A DNA stretch of 64,000 bases from Limosilactobacillus rudii (GCF_014145455.1 NZ_JACIVB010000033.1:26011-90010), one strand, 5' to 3'; numbered from the stretch's first letter, positions 17,253 to 27,336 are shown. Numbers and translations are program-made. The notes: generated by a model from the letters alone, not told the origin.

Positions 17253-17292
17253 AAAGCAGTAAGCTCTTCACAAAAAAGATACTTACTGCTTT
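17253..17292. terminator. Bidirectional terminator between kdgK and gntR
   Basis: AAAGCAGTAAG pairs with CTTACTGCTTT, and both flanks are A/T rich, so the hairpin can serve both convergent transcripts. Confidence 0.85.
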
Positions 17293-17294
17293 AT

Positions 17295-17978
17295 TTAATT
17301 TACATTATCAAAATAGTTAGGGAAGGATTTAATAAGTGACTCCTCCTCATCAAGCATCCGGTGCATGTGGTTAGCTGTTAGCCGGTCAGCTTCATTGACA
17401 TCATTAGCTTTGATTGCATCGTAAATGGCAACGTGTTCTTCAATTAATCCCTGCCAGGATAACTTTTGCACTTTTAAACGTAGAAAACGGAACCGATTAA
17501 ACTGAATATTGATTTTCTTAAGCCAATCCCATACGCGTTGGTGGTTGGTAAGCTTATAAAAGTACTCGTGAAAGACATCATCACTGTCTAAAAAGGCAGG
17601 AAAGTTGTCCTCTTCACGGGTTCTTTTTTGATTTTCAATGATTCGCTCTAGGTCAGCAGTTTCTTCAGTAGATAATTTTATTGTTGCGGCCTCGCGCATA
17701 ATCCGCCGTTCAACACTAGCACGAACAAAACGAGCATCTAAAACATCTTTTAAATCAATTTTAGAGATATATGTTCCAGACTGCGGGATTACATTGATCA
17801 AGCGGTCCTGTCGTAATTGCAGGAGGGCTTCCCTAACAGGGGTCCGACCAATTTGGAGGTCATCTTCTATTTTCTTTTCAGAAATCTTTTGTCCAGGCTC
17901 ATATTCGGCATCAATAATCTTTTTTAAGATAATGTCATAAGCCTGACCGGTTAAGTCATTTCGTGAGTAACTAGGCAT
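17295..17978 (-). CDS. GntR/FadR-family transcriptional regulator
   Basis: A 227-residue protein with the GntR winged helix (KISEKKIEDDLQIGRTPVREALLQLRQDRLI) at residues 30-62 and an all-helical FCD effector domain with spaced Asp and His residues. Such proteins (UxuR, ExuR type) respond to uronates. It is divergent from uxuB, whose promoter is followed by an 18-nt sequence repeated exactly before the uxaB region. The likely role is control of both uronate branches; the effector is not known. Confidence 0.88.
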   Translation of the reverse strand: MPSYSRNDLTGQAYDIILKKIIDAEYEPGQKISEKKIEDDLQIGRTPVREALLQLRQDRLINVIPQSGTYISKIDLKDVLDARFVRASVERRIMREAATIKLSTEETADLERIIENQKRTREEDNFPAFLDSDDVFHEYFYKLTNHQRVWDWLKKINIQFNRFRFLRLKVQKLSWQGLIEEHVAIYDAIKANDVNEADRLTANHMHRMLDEEESLIKSFPNYFDNVN

Positions 17979-18049
17979 TATTGCAACGTCCTTTCTAATA
18001 TTTTAATTATAGCGTGTTTGCTAATAAAAATGCAATTTCTAATATAACA

Positions 18050-18102
18050 TTGACAAATTATCTGAAAGCGTTTACTATAAAGGCAACTGATATATTAGTA
18101 TA
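18050..18102 (+). promoter_or_regulatory. uxuB promoter with cre and GntR-type operator
   Basis: TTGACA (18050-18055), a 17-nt spacer and TACTAT (18073-18078) form a strong promoter. TGAAAGCGTTTACT (18063-18076), a good cre, overlaps the spacer and -10. AACTGATATATTAGTATA (18085-18102) sits at the start of transcription and is repeated in reverse at 9596. Confidence 0.75.
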
Positions 18103-18130
18103 TTACTTCTAAAGGAAGGAAGCGCTGTTA

Positions 18131-19759
18131 ATGGTGAAATTAACTGATGATTATTTAAACAATCTTGCACCATTTAACCAAGCGGGAGTAAAAATTCCGC
18201 AGTTCGATCAAACAAAATTAATTGAACATACCAAAGAAGCTCCTGTTTGGGTTCACTTTGGTGGAGGTAATCTCTTCAGATGTTTCCATTCAGTAATCGC
18301 TCAACATTTAATCAATAAGGGCGCGCTGGATAGTGGGATTATCGTTGCTGATACCTATGATGATGAAGTGATTAATGAGGTATATAAGCCTTACAACAAT
18401 CGTTTTCTATCAGTAGTGATGAAAAATGATGGATTAGATAAAGAATTGGTGGCTAGCGTTACTAACAGTATTTACGCTAATAGTAAAAATCAGCTAGGGC
18501 TTGAAGAATTAAAAGAAGTATTCAAAAAGCCATCGCTGCAATTTGCTACATTCTCAATTACGGAAAAAGGTTACGCCTTAAAGGACATGAATGGGGACCT
18601 CACGAAGGGTGCCGAACATGATGTTAATAGTGAACCTGACACAGCAGTAACAAATATGGGAATTATTACCAACTTACTATTAGCGCGCTACAAGGCTGGT
18701 AAATTACCAATTGCAATGGTCAGCACCGATAACTTCTCACAAAATGGGAAACGCCTTGAAGAAGCAGTGTTACTGATTGCTAACGGCTGGTTAAAGAGTG
18801 GCTTTGTTGACCAAGGCTTCATTGATTACCTAAGCAATCCAGAGAAGGTCTCATTCCCATGGAGCATGATTGACCGGATCACACCAAACCCATCAGAAAA
18901 AGTATCAAAGCAACTACTAGCCGATGGAATTGAAGATGCCCAAATCGTCCATACAGATAAGCATACTAATATTGCACCATTTGGTAATACTGAGGAAACT
19001 CACTACCTCGTAATTGAGGATAGTTTTCCAAATGGACGGCCAAAGCTTGAAGATGCTGGCGTATTTATGACCGATCGTGAAACAGTTAATGACGCTGACC
19101 AAATGAAAGTCACTGCTTGCTTAAACCCACTGCATACGTCATTAGCGATTTTTGGTTGCCTTCTTGGCTTCCACTCAATTGCGGATGAAGCAGTCGACGA
19201 TGACCTATTAAAGATGATTAAGAACCTTGGCTACGGTGAAGATTTACCGGTTGTCAAAGACCCAAAGATTATCAATCCAAAAGAATTTATCGATACGCTA
19301 ATTACGAAGCGTTTACCAAATAAGAATATTCCTGATACACCTCAACGGATTGCATCAGATACTTCACAAAAAGTTGGTATTCGTTATGGTGTTACCCTCC
19401 AGCATTATGTCGATGATCAAAAACTAAATCCAGCAGATCTTGAATTCATTCCAATGATTATCGCTGGCTGGTGTCGTTATCTGATGGCAACCGATGATGA
19501 AGGAAACACATTTACGCCAAGTCCTGATCCATTGTATGACCAATTGCATGAATATGTAAAAGATATCAAGCTTGGTGATGAAATTAACGTTCACGAAAAG
19601 CTTCAACTAATTTTGAGTAATAAATCAATCTTTGGGAACGATCTTTACGAAATTGGTATTGGTGAAAAAGTTGAAAATTACTTTAGCCAAATGATTACTA
19701 AACCGGGTGCTGTTCGTGAGACGATTCATCAAACAGTTGAAGAAAAGGGTAAATATTAA
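18131..19759 (+). CDS. uxuB: Fructuronate reductase (mannonate oxidoreductase)
   Basis: UxuB reduces D-fructuronate to D-mannonate with NADH in the glucuronate branch. The 542-residue length and motifs fit the long mannitol-dehydrogenase family: WVHFGGGNLFRCF near residue 39 (dinucleotide binding) and the conserved KVTACLNPLHTSLAIFGCLLG block near 325 with the catalytic Lys. The next gene is uxuA, 21 nt downstream. Confidence 0.94.
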   Translation: MVKLTDDYLNNLAPFNQAGVKIPQFDQTKLIEHTKEAPVWVHFGGGNLFRCFHSVIAQHLINKGALDSGIIVADTYDDEVINEVYKPYNNRFLSVVMKNDGLDKELVASVTNSIYANSKNQLGLEELKEVFKKPSLQFATFSITEKGYALKDMNGDLTKGAEHDVNSEPDTAVTNMGIITNLLLARYKAGKLPIAMVSTDNFSQNGKRLEEAVLLIANGWLKSGFVDQGFIDYLSNPEKVSFPWSMIDRITPNPSEKVSKQLLADGIEDAQIVHTDKHTNIAPFGNTEETHYLVIEDSFPNGRPKLEDAGVFMTDRETVNDADQMKVTACLNPLHTSLAIFGCLLGFHSIADEAVDDDLLKMIKNLGYGEDLPVVKDPKIINPKEFIDTLITKRLPNKNIPDTPQRIASDTSQKVGIRYGVTLQHYVDDQKLNPADLEFIPMIIAGWCRYLMATDDEGNTFTPSPDPLYDQLHEYVKDIKLGDEINVHEKLQLILSNKSIFGNDLYEIGIGEKVENYFSQMITKPGAVRETIHQTVEEKGKY

Positions 19760-19780
19760 CTAGTGAAAGGAAAATAAGTA

Positions 19781-20854
19781 ATGAAAAACATGGGATTTCG
19801 CTGGTATGGCGATGGCAACGATTCAATTAAGTTGTCAGATATCCGTCAGATTCCAGGAACAACACAAGTAGTTGGAGCGCTATTTGACATTCCAGTTGGC
19901 GAAGTTTGGCCAAAGGAACGGATCGCAGCACTTAAAAAAGAAGTTGAAGATGCAGGACTAAAGCTCGAGGTAATTGAATCAGTAAATATTCATGATGATA
20001 TTAAAATTGGATTACCAAGTCGTGATAAGTACATCGAAAATTACAAGGAGACAATCAAGAATTTAGCTGCTTATGGTATTAAGGTAATTTGTTATAACTT
20101 CATGCCGATTTTCGACTGGGTACGAACTGACCTCCACTATCCACTGCCGGACGGTTCGACAGACATGGCATTCCAACACAAATATGTGGAAGGGTCTCCA
20201 GAAGATATTATTAAGTCGGTTGAAAAGAATTCAAATGGTTACGTTTTACCGGGCTGGGAGCCAGAACGATTAGCAGAAGTAAAGCGATTATTTGAAGCTT
20301 ACAAGGATGTTGACGAAAAGAAGCTTCGTGAAAATCTTAAGTACTTCTTAGACGCAATCATTCCAACCTGTGAAAAGTACGATGTTCGGATGGCCATGCA
20401 TCCCGATGATCCGCCAATGCCATTATTTGGGTTACCACGGATTTACAAGAATAGGGAAGATATGATCAAAATCGAGCAAATGCATGAGTCCAAGTACAAT
20501 GGCTTTACGATTTGTACTGGAAGCCTTGGCGAAAATCCAAATAATGATGTTCCCGCCATCATTCGTGAATTCGTTAAAAAGGATCGTGCACCATTTATTC
20601 ATGCTCGAAATATCAAGCATATGGGCAACGGTGACTTCCACGAATCAGCACACTTGTCTTCTGAAGGTTCATTGGATATGTATGAAATCATGAAAGCATT
20701 GTATGATACTCACTTTGATGGTTATATCCGTCCAGATCATGGCCGTGACATTTGGGGTGAAAAGGGCCGTCCTGGATATGGATTGTATGATCGTGCTCTT
20801 GGAATTACTTACCTTAATGGATTATGGGAAGCAATTCAAAAGGATAATAAGTAG
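19781..20854 (+). CDS. uxuA: Mannonate dehydratase
   Basis: UxuA dehydrates D-mannonate to 2-keto-3-deoxygluconate, where the glucuronate and galacturonate branches join. The 357 residues have the TIM-barrel UxuA signatures: MAMHPDDPP near residue 206, TICTGSLGENPNND near 244, and RNIKHMGNGDFHESAH near 277 with metal-binding His/Cys/Asp residues, then RPDHGRDIWGE near 317. The ribosome binding site is GAAAGGAA. It forms a pair with uxuB. Confidence 0.96.
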   Translation: MKNMGFRWYGDGNDSIKLSDIRQIPGTTQVVGALFDIPVGEVWPKERIAALKKEVEDAGLKLEVIESVNIHDDIKIGLPSRDKYIENYKETIKNLAAYGIKVICYNFMPIFDWVRTDLHYPLPDGSTDMAFQHKYVEGSPEDIIKSVEKNSNGYVLPGWEPERLAEVKRLFEAYKDVDEKKLRENLKYFLDAIIPTCEKYDVRMAMHPDDPPMPLFGLPRIYKNREDMIKIEQMHESKYNGFTICTGSLGENPNNDVPAIIREFVKKDRAPFIHARNIKHMGNGDFHESAHLSSEGSLDMYEIMKALYDTHFDGYIRPDHGRDIWGEKGRPGYGLYDRALGITYLNGLWEAIQKDNK

Positions 20855-20907
20855 GTAGGATTTTAGAGGTTAGTATATTTACTTTCCTCTTAACTTAAAG
20901 ATATTTT

Positions 20908-20921
20908 TGAAAGCGTTTTCG
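20908..20921. promoter_or_regulatory. cre site (CcpA) before the glycoside transporter operon
   Basis: TGAAAGCGTTTTCG matches the cre consensus well and lies 17 nt upstream of the transporter start. Confidence 0.75.
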
Positions 20922-20937
20922 ATAAGGAGTGATACTG

Positions 20938-22242
20938 ATGGATAGTAAACTATCAAACGATGATAAAAAGCAAAAAGCCACATCATCTGTTATAGGTGAA
21001 ATCACAAATGCTAAAGTTAAAGATTCTGAACAGCCAAAACTACCTTGGATGATATCTTCCGCAATGTTTTTAGCACCTTTATGCTGGTATGGTCCAATTG
21101 GTTCTACTAGAAGTGTTTTAATTCCACAATTGTTCAGTCAAATTGATCCTGCAAATAAAGTATGGGCTGTTGGTATTCTTGCTACGGTTGCATCAATTAC
21201 TGGTGCGATTGCTAACCTGCTTTTTGGAGCCTTCTCTGATGTTACACGAACTCGATTTGGAAAGCGTAAACCATATATTGTCTTAGGAACAATAGCCATA
21301 GCAATTTCATTATGTATTATTGCTAATATGAGATCTGTTGTAGGAATTATACTTGTATGGATTATTGCAGCCGCTGCAGAGAATGCGATTGCAGCTGCCA
21401 TTTATCCACAAATTTCTGATCGTGTCGCACCAAAATGGCGGGGAACAGTGTCTACGTTTTATGGTGTAGGCTTTACTATTGCACAACAGGGATTTGCTCT
21501 ATTGGCTGCACAATTCCTTGGGAATGTTAAATTTGGTATTTACGTCATGGCTGGCTGCACAGTTGTACTTGCTATTATTCATGAATTATTAATTCAGGAA
21601 AAGGGTAACCTTGATGAACCAAAAGTTAAATTTGATAAGGAATCACTAAAGAAATATTTCTTCTTCCCAACTAAGGGAGCCCGTGACTTTTACCTCGCTC
21701 TTTCTGGTAAATTCTGCATGGTTGTTGGTTCAACTATCATTACTACTTTTGAGCTTTATATTTTTACTGATTACATTGGTCAAAACACTTCCGATGCTGG
21801 ACACTCGATTTCAATTTTCTCAATGATTATGTTAATTATTGGTGTTATTTTTGCTCTTGTTGGTGGACCTCTTGCTGATAAAATGAAGCGAGTTAAAGGA
21901 CCAGTTGTACTTGCAACCTTTGCTTTAGGTGCTGCTGCACTATTTCCGTTATTTGTTGAAAAGCCATGGGCAATGTTTGTGTACGCTATTATCGCTGCCT
22001 TTGGTAACGGCTTGTACAATTCGGTTGACGGTGCGCTTAATATGGATGTTCTCCCGTCAGCAGATACTGCTGGTAAGGATTTAGGATTAATTAATCTTGC
22101 TAATACTCTAGGACAAATGCTTGGTGCAATGTTTGCTTCAGCAGTTGTTGCTGGGTTTGGTTATAAGGCAATCTTTATTTTTGCTGTTGTAGCAGAAGTA
22201 ATTGGTGGATTCTTAATCTGGTCTATCAAACGGGTACGTTAA
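20938..22242 (+). CDS. MFS transporter, probably for glycosides split by the GH30 and GUS enzymes
   Basis: A 434-residue protein with about twelve membrane segments and a 40-residue polar N-terminus. DVTRTRFGKRKPYI near residue 101 is the MFS loop motif after segment two, shared with GPH and SLC45-like sugar carriers. It begins an apparent operon with two GH30 hydrolases, and beta-glucuronidase follows. Import of a glycoside or uronide is therefore likely. The ATG at 20938 follows AAGGAG. Confidence 0.85.
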   Translation: MDSKLSNDDKKQKATSSVIGEITNAKVKDSEQPKLPWMISSAMFLAPLCWYGPIGSTRSVLIPQLFSQIDPANKVWAVGILATVASITGAIANLLFGAFSDVTRTRFGKRKPYIVLGTIAIAISLCIIANMRSVVGIILVWIIAAAAENAIAAAIYPQISDRVAPKWRGTVSTFYGVGFTIAQQGFALLAAQFLGNVKFGIYVMAGCTVVLAIIHELLIQEKGNLDEPKVKFDKESLKKYFFFPTKGARDFYLALSGKFCMVVGSTIITTFELYIFTDYIGQNTSDAGHSISIFSMIMLIIGVIFALVGGPLADKMKRVKGPVVLATFALGAAALFPLFVEKPWAMFVYAIIAAFGNGLYNSVDGALNMDVLPSADTAGKDLGLINLANTLGQMLGAMFASAVVAGFGYKAIFIFAVVAEVIGGFLIWSIKRVR

Positions 22243-22261
22243 TAAAAGGAATGGAATAGTT

Positions 22262-23815
22262 ATGAAATTTAAAAATGAATTTTGGACGGCAACTGCTGGT
22301 GATTTAAGTAAAAAACGTGAAGTATTAACTACGCCGACTTTTACTAACAATCCTGGTGACGGCTTCAAAATCGTTATTGATCCAGCCATCCGAAAACAAT
22401 CTTGGATTGGCGCTGGCGCTGCAATTACTGATGCCACTGCGTCATTGATCTGGAAGCAATCACCAGCACAGCGAACAGCCTTACTACATGAGCTATTTGA
22501 CCCCGATGAAGGCAATTTTTCAGCAATTAGAATTCCAATTGGCTCTTGTGATTTTGGCTCTGGAGAAACATCAAAAGAAGAATACTATAGTTATGATGAC
22601 GTTCCTTTTGGCGAGCATGATTCAAGTCTAAAGCACTTCTCCATTGGTGAAGGGGAACCAGGAAGCTCAACTGCAACAAAAGATCTTAAATATATTGTAC
22701 CGGTAGTGCAGGAAATCTTAACAATAAATCCAGGAGTAAAGATTCTTGCTTCACCATGGTCTGGGCCAGCTTGGATGAAAAACACTGGTAGCATGAAGAT
22801 GGGTGGTCATCTGCGCTTTGGTGAGTTTACCGGAAACGGCTATGCTGATAAAGATCGCTTCGAAGGTGTCTACGCTCAATATTTTGTTCGCTATCTTGAA
22901 GAATACCGCAAACTTGGCATCCCAATTTATGCATTAACGATTCAAAACGAACCATCAAACGCCGCTGCCTGGCCGGCAATGATTTGGAATATTAAGGAAC
23001 TAGCTCACTTTGGTTATAAGTACCTCCGTCCTGCATTAGATAAAGCTTTTCCTGATACAAAACTTTACTTCTGGGATGGCAGCTTGAATGTACTTAATGA
23101 ACCGTTAAATGAAGTTATGACTATTGAAGAAGCAAAAGCATTTGATGGCTTTGCCTTCCATACTTATGATGGTCCATATACCAATCTCTTTAATGCTAGT
23201 CGGTTCAACCCCAATTGGGACTTAGCAATGACTGAACGGCGGTGCATGTTAGAAGAAGCGGTAGATGATGCTTCACATATCATGTTTGGTCTTATCGGTA
23301 ATTGGTTAGTTCGTCAAGGATTATCTTCGATTTATCTTTGGAACTTAGCATTAGATGAACGGGGATTACCAAATATTGCGGGCTCAACCGGTCGCAGAGG
23401 GGTAGTAACTATTGACCATACTACCGGGAAAGTGCAACGTAACTTGGAATATTATATGCTACGTAACTTTACTCAAGATGTTGAGGAAGGATCCATAGTA
23501 ATTGGCTCAAGTAACTACACCCAAGATGGTTATTCAGGCGGCTTGGGATCTGTTGCATTTATGGGACCAACTGGCTCAATTTCAGCTCATATTTACAACC
23601 CAACTGATCATCCTCTAACAGCAACAATTAAAATCAACAGCTTTGAAAATGATTGGCAGACAGTTGCAGTGCCTGCTTATGGAACGGTTACCTTGCATAA
23701 ATCTAACCATGCCATTAATGAAAGTTCACCACGAGCAGATGAAAAGTTTAAATTAAATCCACGTCCCGCAGCTCTCCAAGACGACTGGGCACCTGGGAAA
23801 GGCATTAATAAATAA
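22262..23815 (+). CDS. GH30-family glycoside hydrolase, copy 1
   Basis: The 517-residue protein has a GH30-type (beta/alpha)8 barrel with a side beta domain. The acid/base Glu is in TIQNEPSNAA near residue 228 and the nucleophile Glu in AMTERRCM near 324; GIGAGAAITDATA near the N-terminus and FAFHTYDGPYTN are further family landmarks. There is no signal peptide, so it acts on imported substrate. GH30 includes glucosylceramidases, xylanases, beta-glucuronidases and fucosidases; the precise activity is not readable. The uronate context points to a plant or host glycan fragment. Confidence 0.88.
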   Translation: MKFKNEFWTATAGDLSKKREVLTTPTFTNNPGDGFKIVIDPAIRKQSWIGAGAAITDATASLIWKQSPAQRTALLHELFDPDEGNFSAIRIPIGSCDFGSGETSKEEYYSYDDVPFGEHDSSLKHFSIGEGEPGSSTATKDLKYIVPVVQEILTINPGVKILASPWSGPAWMKNTGSMKMGGHLRFGEFTGNGYADKDRFEGVYAQYFVRYLEEYRKLGIPIYALTIQNEPSNAAAWPAMIWNIKELAHFGYKYLRPALDKAFPDTKLYFWDGSLNVLNEPLNEVMTIEEAKAFDGFAFHTYDGPYTNLFNASRFNPNWDLAMTERRCMLEEAVDDASHIMFGLIGNWLVRQGLSSIYLWNLALDERGLPNIAGSTGRRGVVTIDHTTGKVQRNLEYYMLRNFTQDVEEGSIVIGSSNYTQDGYSGGLGSVAFMGPTGSISAHIYNPTDHPLTATIKINSFENDWQTVAVPAYGTVTLHKSNHAINESSPRADEKFKLNPRPAALQDDWAPGKGINK

Positions 23816-23829
23816 AGGGAGATTTTAAA

Positions 23830-25377
23830 ATGACAAAATTTAAAAATGAATTTTGGACAGCTACTTCTGGAGACTTAAAACAAAAACGTGAACATATCTC
23901 TACACCTAGCCTTGAATCTACAAGTGGTGAAGGATACAAGATTGTTATTGATCCATCTATAAAAAAACAAGATTGGATCGGCGCTGGAGCTGCTATTACG
24001 GATGCAGCGGCTTCTCTTATTTGGAAACAAAGTAAGGAACAGCGAACTGCATTGTTGCATGAGCTGTTTGACCCAAATGAAGGTGACTTTTCAAATATTC
24101 GAATACCTTTAGGTGCATGTGAGCCATCTAGTCAACCATATTATAGTTATGACGATGTTCCTTTTGGTGAACATGATTCAAGCTTGAGTAAATTCTCAAT
24201 TGGTGAGGGTAAACCAGGTTCTCCTACTGCAACTAAAGATTTAAAATATATTGTGCCGGTAGTTCAGGAAATTCTAAAAATTAATCCTGCAGTAAAAGTA
24301 ATGGCTTCACCGTGGTCTGCTCCTGCTTGGATGAAAAATACTGGTAAGATGCGAATGGGTGGTCACTTACGTTTCGGTGAATTTACTGGAAATGGTTATG
24401 CAACGAAAGACCGTTTTGAAGGTGTTTATGCCCAATACTTTATTAGATACATTGAAGAATATAAAAAATTAGGAATTCCAATTTATGCAATAACTATTCA
24501 AAATGAACCTTCTAATGCTGCAGAATGGCCAGCAATGATTTGGAATATAAAAGAATTAGCCCATTTTGGTTATAAATACTTACGACCCGCTTTAGATAAG
24601 TCATTTCCAGATACTAAACTTTATTTCTGGGATGGAAGTTTAAATGTCTTAAATAAACCATTAAGCGAATCAGTTACACAAGAAGAAGCCAATGCATTTG
24701 ATGGCTTTGCCTTTCATACTTATGATGGCCCATATACTAATCTCTTCAATGCAAGTAGATTTAATTCAAAGTGGGATTTTGCTATGACTGAGCGACGTTG
24801 TATGCTTGAAGAAACTGTTGATGATGCTTCTCATATTATGTTTGGACTAATTGGTAATTGGCTTGTTCGAGAGGGCTTATCATCAATTTACTTATGGAAT
24901 ATGGCTCTTGATGAACGCGGATTACCTAATATGGTAGGCTCTACCGGTCGTCGCGGAGTTGTCACGATTGATCATAAAACAGGGAAAGTTCAACGTAATT
25001 TGGAATATTATATGCTTCGTAATTTTACTCAAGATGTTGTGCCTGGTTCTATTGTTATTGGTTCTAGTAATTATACCCCTGATGGTTACACGGGTGGTTT
25101 AGGTTCAGTTGCCTTTCTCGGTCCGGATGGTTCAATTGCTGCTCATATCTATAATCCAACAAATACGCCACTTAAGGCTACAATTACTATTAATGGTTTT
25201 GACAATAATTGGCAAAATATCATTGTTCCTGCATACGGTACTATAACATTGCATAAGTCAAACAACGATATCAATGAAAGCTCGCCTCGTAAAGATGAAG
25301 AATTTGAATTAAATCCTTACCCAGCTAACTTAATGGATGATTATGCACCAGGTAAGGGGGTGAATAAAAAAGAATAG
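23830..25377 (+). CDS. GH30-family glycoside hydrolase, copy 2
   Basis: A tandem paralogue (515 residues) of the preceding gene, starting 14 nt after it. The proteins agree over nearly their whole length, including the catalytic QNEP and MTERRCM segments, but the DNA differs at many third positions; the second copy is more AT-rich (for example GGTTTAGGT and CGT codons against CGG in copy 1). Differences cluster near residues 100-108, where copy 1 has a longer loop with FGSGETSKEE. Slightly different substrate specificity is possible. Confidence 0.88.
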   Translation: MTKFKNEFWTATSGDLKQKREHISTPSLESTSGEGYKIVIDPSIKKQDWIGAGAAITDAAASLIWKQSKEQRTALLHELFDPNEGDFSNIRIPLGACEPSSQPYYSYDDVPFGEHDSSLSKFSIGEGKPGSPTATKDLKYIVPVVQEILKINPAVKVMASPWSAPAWMKNTGKMRMGGHLRFGEFTGNGYATKDRFEGVYAQYFIRYIEEYKKLGIPIYAITIQNEPSNAAEWPAMIWNIKELAHFGYKYLRPALDKSFPDTKLYFWDGSLNVLNKPLSESVTQEEANAFDGFAFHTYDGPYTNLFNASRFNSKWDFAMTERRCMLEETVDDASHIMFGLIGNWLVREGLSSIYLWNMALDERGLPNMVGSTGRRGVVTIDHKTGKVQRNLEYYMLRNFTQDVVPGSIVIGSSNYTPDGYTGGLGSVAFLGPDGSIAAHIYNPTNTPLKATITINGFDNNWQNIIVPAYGTITLHKSNNDINESSPRKDEEFELNPYPANLMDDYAPGKGVNKKE

Positions 25378-25408
25378 TCTTTTTCTATTAATAACGTAAA
25401 TATCTTAT

Positions 25409-25519
25409 AAAAGCTCATTGAAAATCTTAATTTAATGGGCTTTTAGTAATTTATATTAAGACAAACAGTAGGTAAATCAAATCCTCAATAAACACGGTTA
25501 AGTGCCTATTGAGGATTTT
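25409..25519 (+). terminator. Two stacked intrinsic hairpins between the GH30 genes and uidA
   Basis: AAAAGCTCATT (25409) pairs with AATGGGCTTTT (ending 25444). A second, stronger stem, AAATCCTCAATA (25479-25490) with TATTGAGGATTTT (25507-25519), follows. They separate the GH30 transcript from uidA; the second could also act on uidA as an attenuating hairpin. Confidence 0.75.
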
Positions 25520-25581
25520 ATAGTACAAATAAGCTTATAATTATATAGTAGCGTAATTGTAATACGAGGAGGTCTCTTAAC

Positions 25582-27336
25582 ATGCTTTATCCCGAGCAAA
25601 CTGTAACAAGGACACTTGCCGATTTAAATGGATTATGGAAATTCACGGTTGAAAAAGCTCCGATTGATCCGGCAAAACCATTAAAAGATTACCAATGGAT
25701 GGCGGTTCCGGCTTCATATAATGATCAAATAATGAATTTAGCGGAACGCAATCATATTGGTTATTTTTGGTACGAAACAACTTTCAATGTTCCAACAGAA
25801 CAACTAAGCAAACGAAATGTTATCCATTTTGGTTCAGTAACACAAAACGCAGAAATTTATGTAAATGGTCAGCAGGTTGGCAAACACATCGGTGGGTTTA
25901 CACCATTTGAATTTGAGGTTAGCGATTATCTGAAAGCAGGTTCAAATGACTTAAAAGTTCGTTTAAATAACCTACTGGATAATACGACAATTCCATCTGC
26001 AACCCACGAACGAAAAGACGGTAAAATTATCCAGCAAAACCGGTTTGACTTTTATAACTATGCAGGAATTCATCGAAAAGTTTCTTTATACACTACTAGT
26101 GATACTTATATCGACCATATCGCTGCCAATTACCAGGTTAATGGTAAGGTCACGACCGTATCACCTGATATTAAGATCATCGGTAATTACGATCATGTCG
26201 CATTATCTATTTTAGATGAAGATAATAACGTTGTGGCAACAGGGGACGATGAGCATGCATTAATTATTGCTGATACACACCGTTGGCAACCTCTGCATGC
26301 CTATCTTTACCGACTTAAAGTTGATGTTTACGCGGCAGATAAATTAATGGATTCTTATACTCAAGAATTCGGCGTTCGGACAGTCGAGATCAAAGACCAT
26401 CAATTCTTTATTAACGGGAGGCCATTTTACTTTAAGGGGTTTGGCTGGCATGAAGACTCTCTAGCCCATGGTAAAGGTGAAAACCTACCGCAAGTAAACC
26501 TTGATCTAAATATTATGAAAAAGATTGGTGCTAATTCATTTCGAACATCTCATTACCCTTATTCAGAAGAGACAATGCGATTAGCTGATCGGAAAGGTTT
26601 TGTTGTTATCGACGAGGTACCAGCAGTAGGTTTATATGAAAGTTTTTCAGTTACTTTAGCCGGTGGGGTCAAAGAAGGGCAAACCTGGCAACATTTAAAT
26701 ACTAGTAAAAATCATAAGCTTGCCTTACATGAAATGATTGAGCGGGATCATGATCACCCTAGTGTAGTTATGTGGTCGGTTGCTAATGAGCCGGCAAGTC
26801 AAGAACCAGGAGCTCACGAATACTTTGAAAAGATTATTCGATATACTAAGCAACAAGATCCACAACAGCGTCCAGTAACAGTGGTTAATATAATGAATGC
26901 TAATGCGGACAAGGATTTGATTGGGGATTTGCTCGACGTAATTTGTCTTAATCGTTATTATGGCTGGTACGTTGATTTTGGTAATATGGATCAAGCGAAG
27001 AAAGATTTAAAAACAGAATTGGAAAAATGGCATGCTAAGTTTCCAGACAAACCAATAATGTTTACTGAATTTGGCGCTGACACGGTTGATGGAATGCATT
27101 CGCTCTATCACGATCCATATTCAGAGGAATACCAAGCAGATTATTATAAAGCTAATTTTGCAGTATTTGATTCCTGCGATTACGTTCAGGGTGAACAGCT
27201 ATGGAATTTTGCTGACTTTACCACCGAACCAGGGATGATCCGTATTGGTGGTGAAAATCGTAAGGGTGTCTTTACAAGAGACCGCCGTCCTAAGGAAGTT
27301 GTTAATTTACTAAAGAAACGGTGGTTGGGAGATTAG
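25582..27336 (+). CDS. uidA: Beta-glucuronidase, GH2 family
   Basis: It releases D-glucuronate from beta-glucuronides in the cytoplasm and feeds uxaC. The 584 residues resemble E. coli GUS (603): sugar-binding and immunoglobulin-like domains, then the barrel with SVANEP (acid/base Glu near residue 402), CLNRYYGWY near 454, the nucleophile in TEFGADT near 494, and ENRKG near 558, which is the NxK motif that recognises the glucuronate carboxylate. The loop after AVGLY is about four residues shorter than the E. coli Loop 1. GGAGG lies upstream; no cre was seen close to it. Confidence 0.96.
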   Translation: MLYPEQTVTRTLADLNGLWKFTVEKAPIDPAKPLKDYQWMAVPASYNDQIMNLAERNHIGYFWYETTFNVPTEQLSKRNVIHFGSVTQNAEIYVNGQQVGKHIGGFTPFEFEVSDYLKAGSNDLKVRLNNLLDNTTIPSATHERKDGKIIQQNRFDFYNYAGIHRKVSLYTTSDTYIDHIAANYQVNGKVTTVSPDIKIIGNYDHVALSILDEDNNVVATGDDEHALIIADTHRWQPLHAYLYRLKVDVYAADKLMDSYTQEFGVRTVEIKDHQFFINGRPFYFKGFGWHEDSLAHGKGENLPQVNLDLNIMKKIGANSFRTSHYPYSEETMRLADRKGFVVIDEVPAVGLYESFSVTLAGGVKEGQTWQHLNTSKNHKLALHEMIERDHDHPSVVMWSVANEPASQEPGAHEYFEKIIRYTKQQDPQQRPVTVVNIMNANADKDLIGDLLDVICLNRYYGWYVDFGNMDQAKKDLKTELEKWHAKFPDKPIMFTEFGADTVDGMHSLYHDPYSEEYQADYYKANFAVFDSCDYVQGEQLWNFADFTTEPGMIRIGGENRKGVFTRDRRPKEVVNLLKKRWLGD

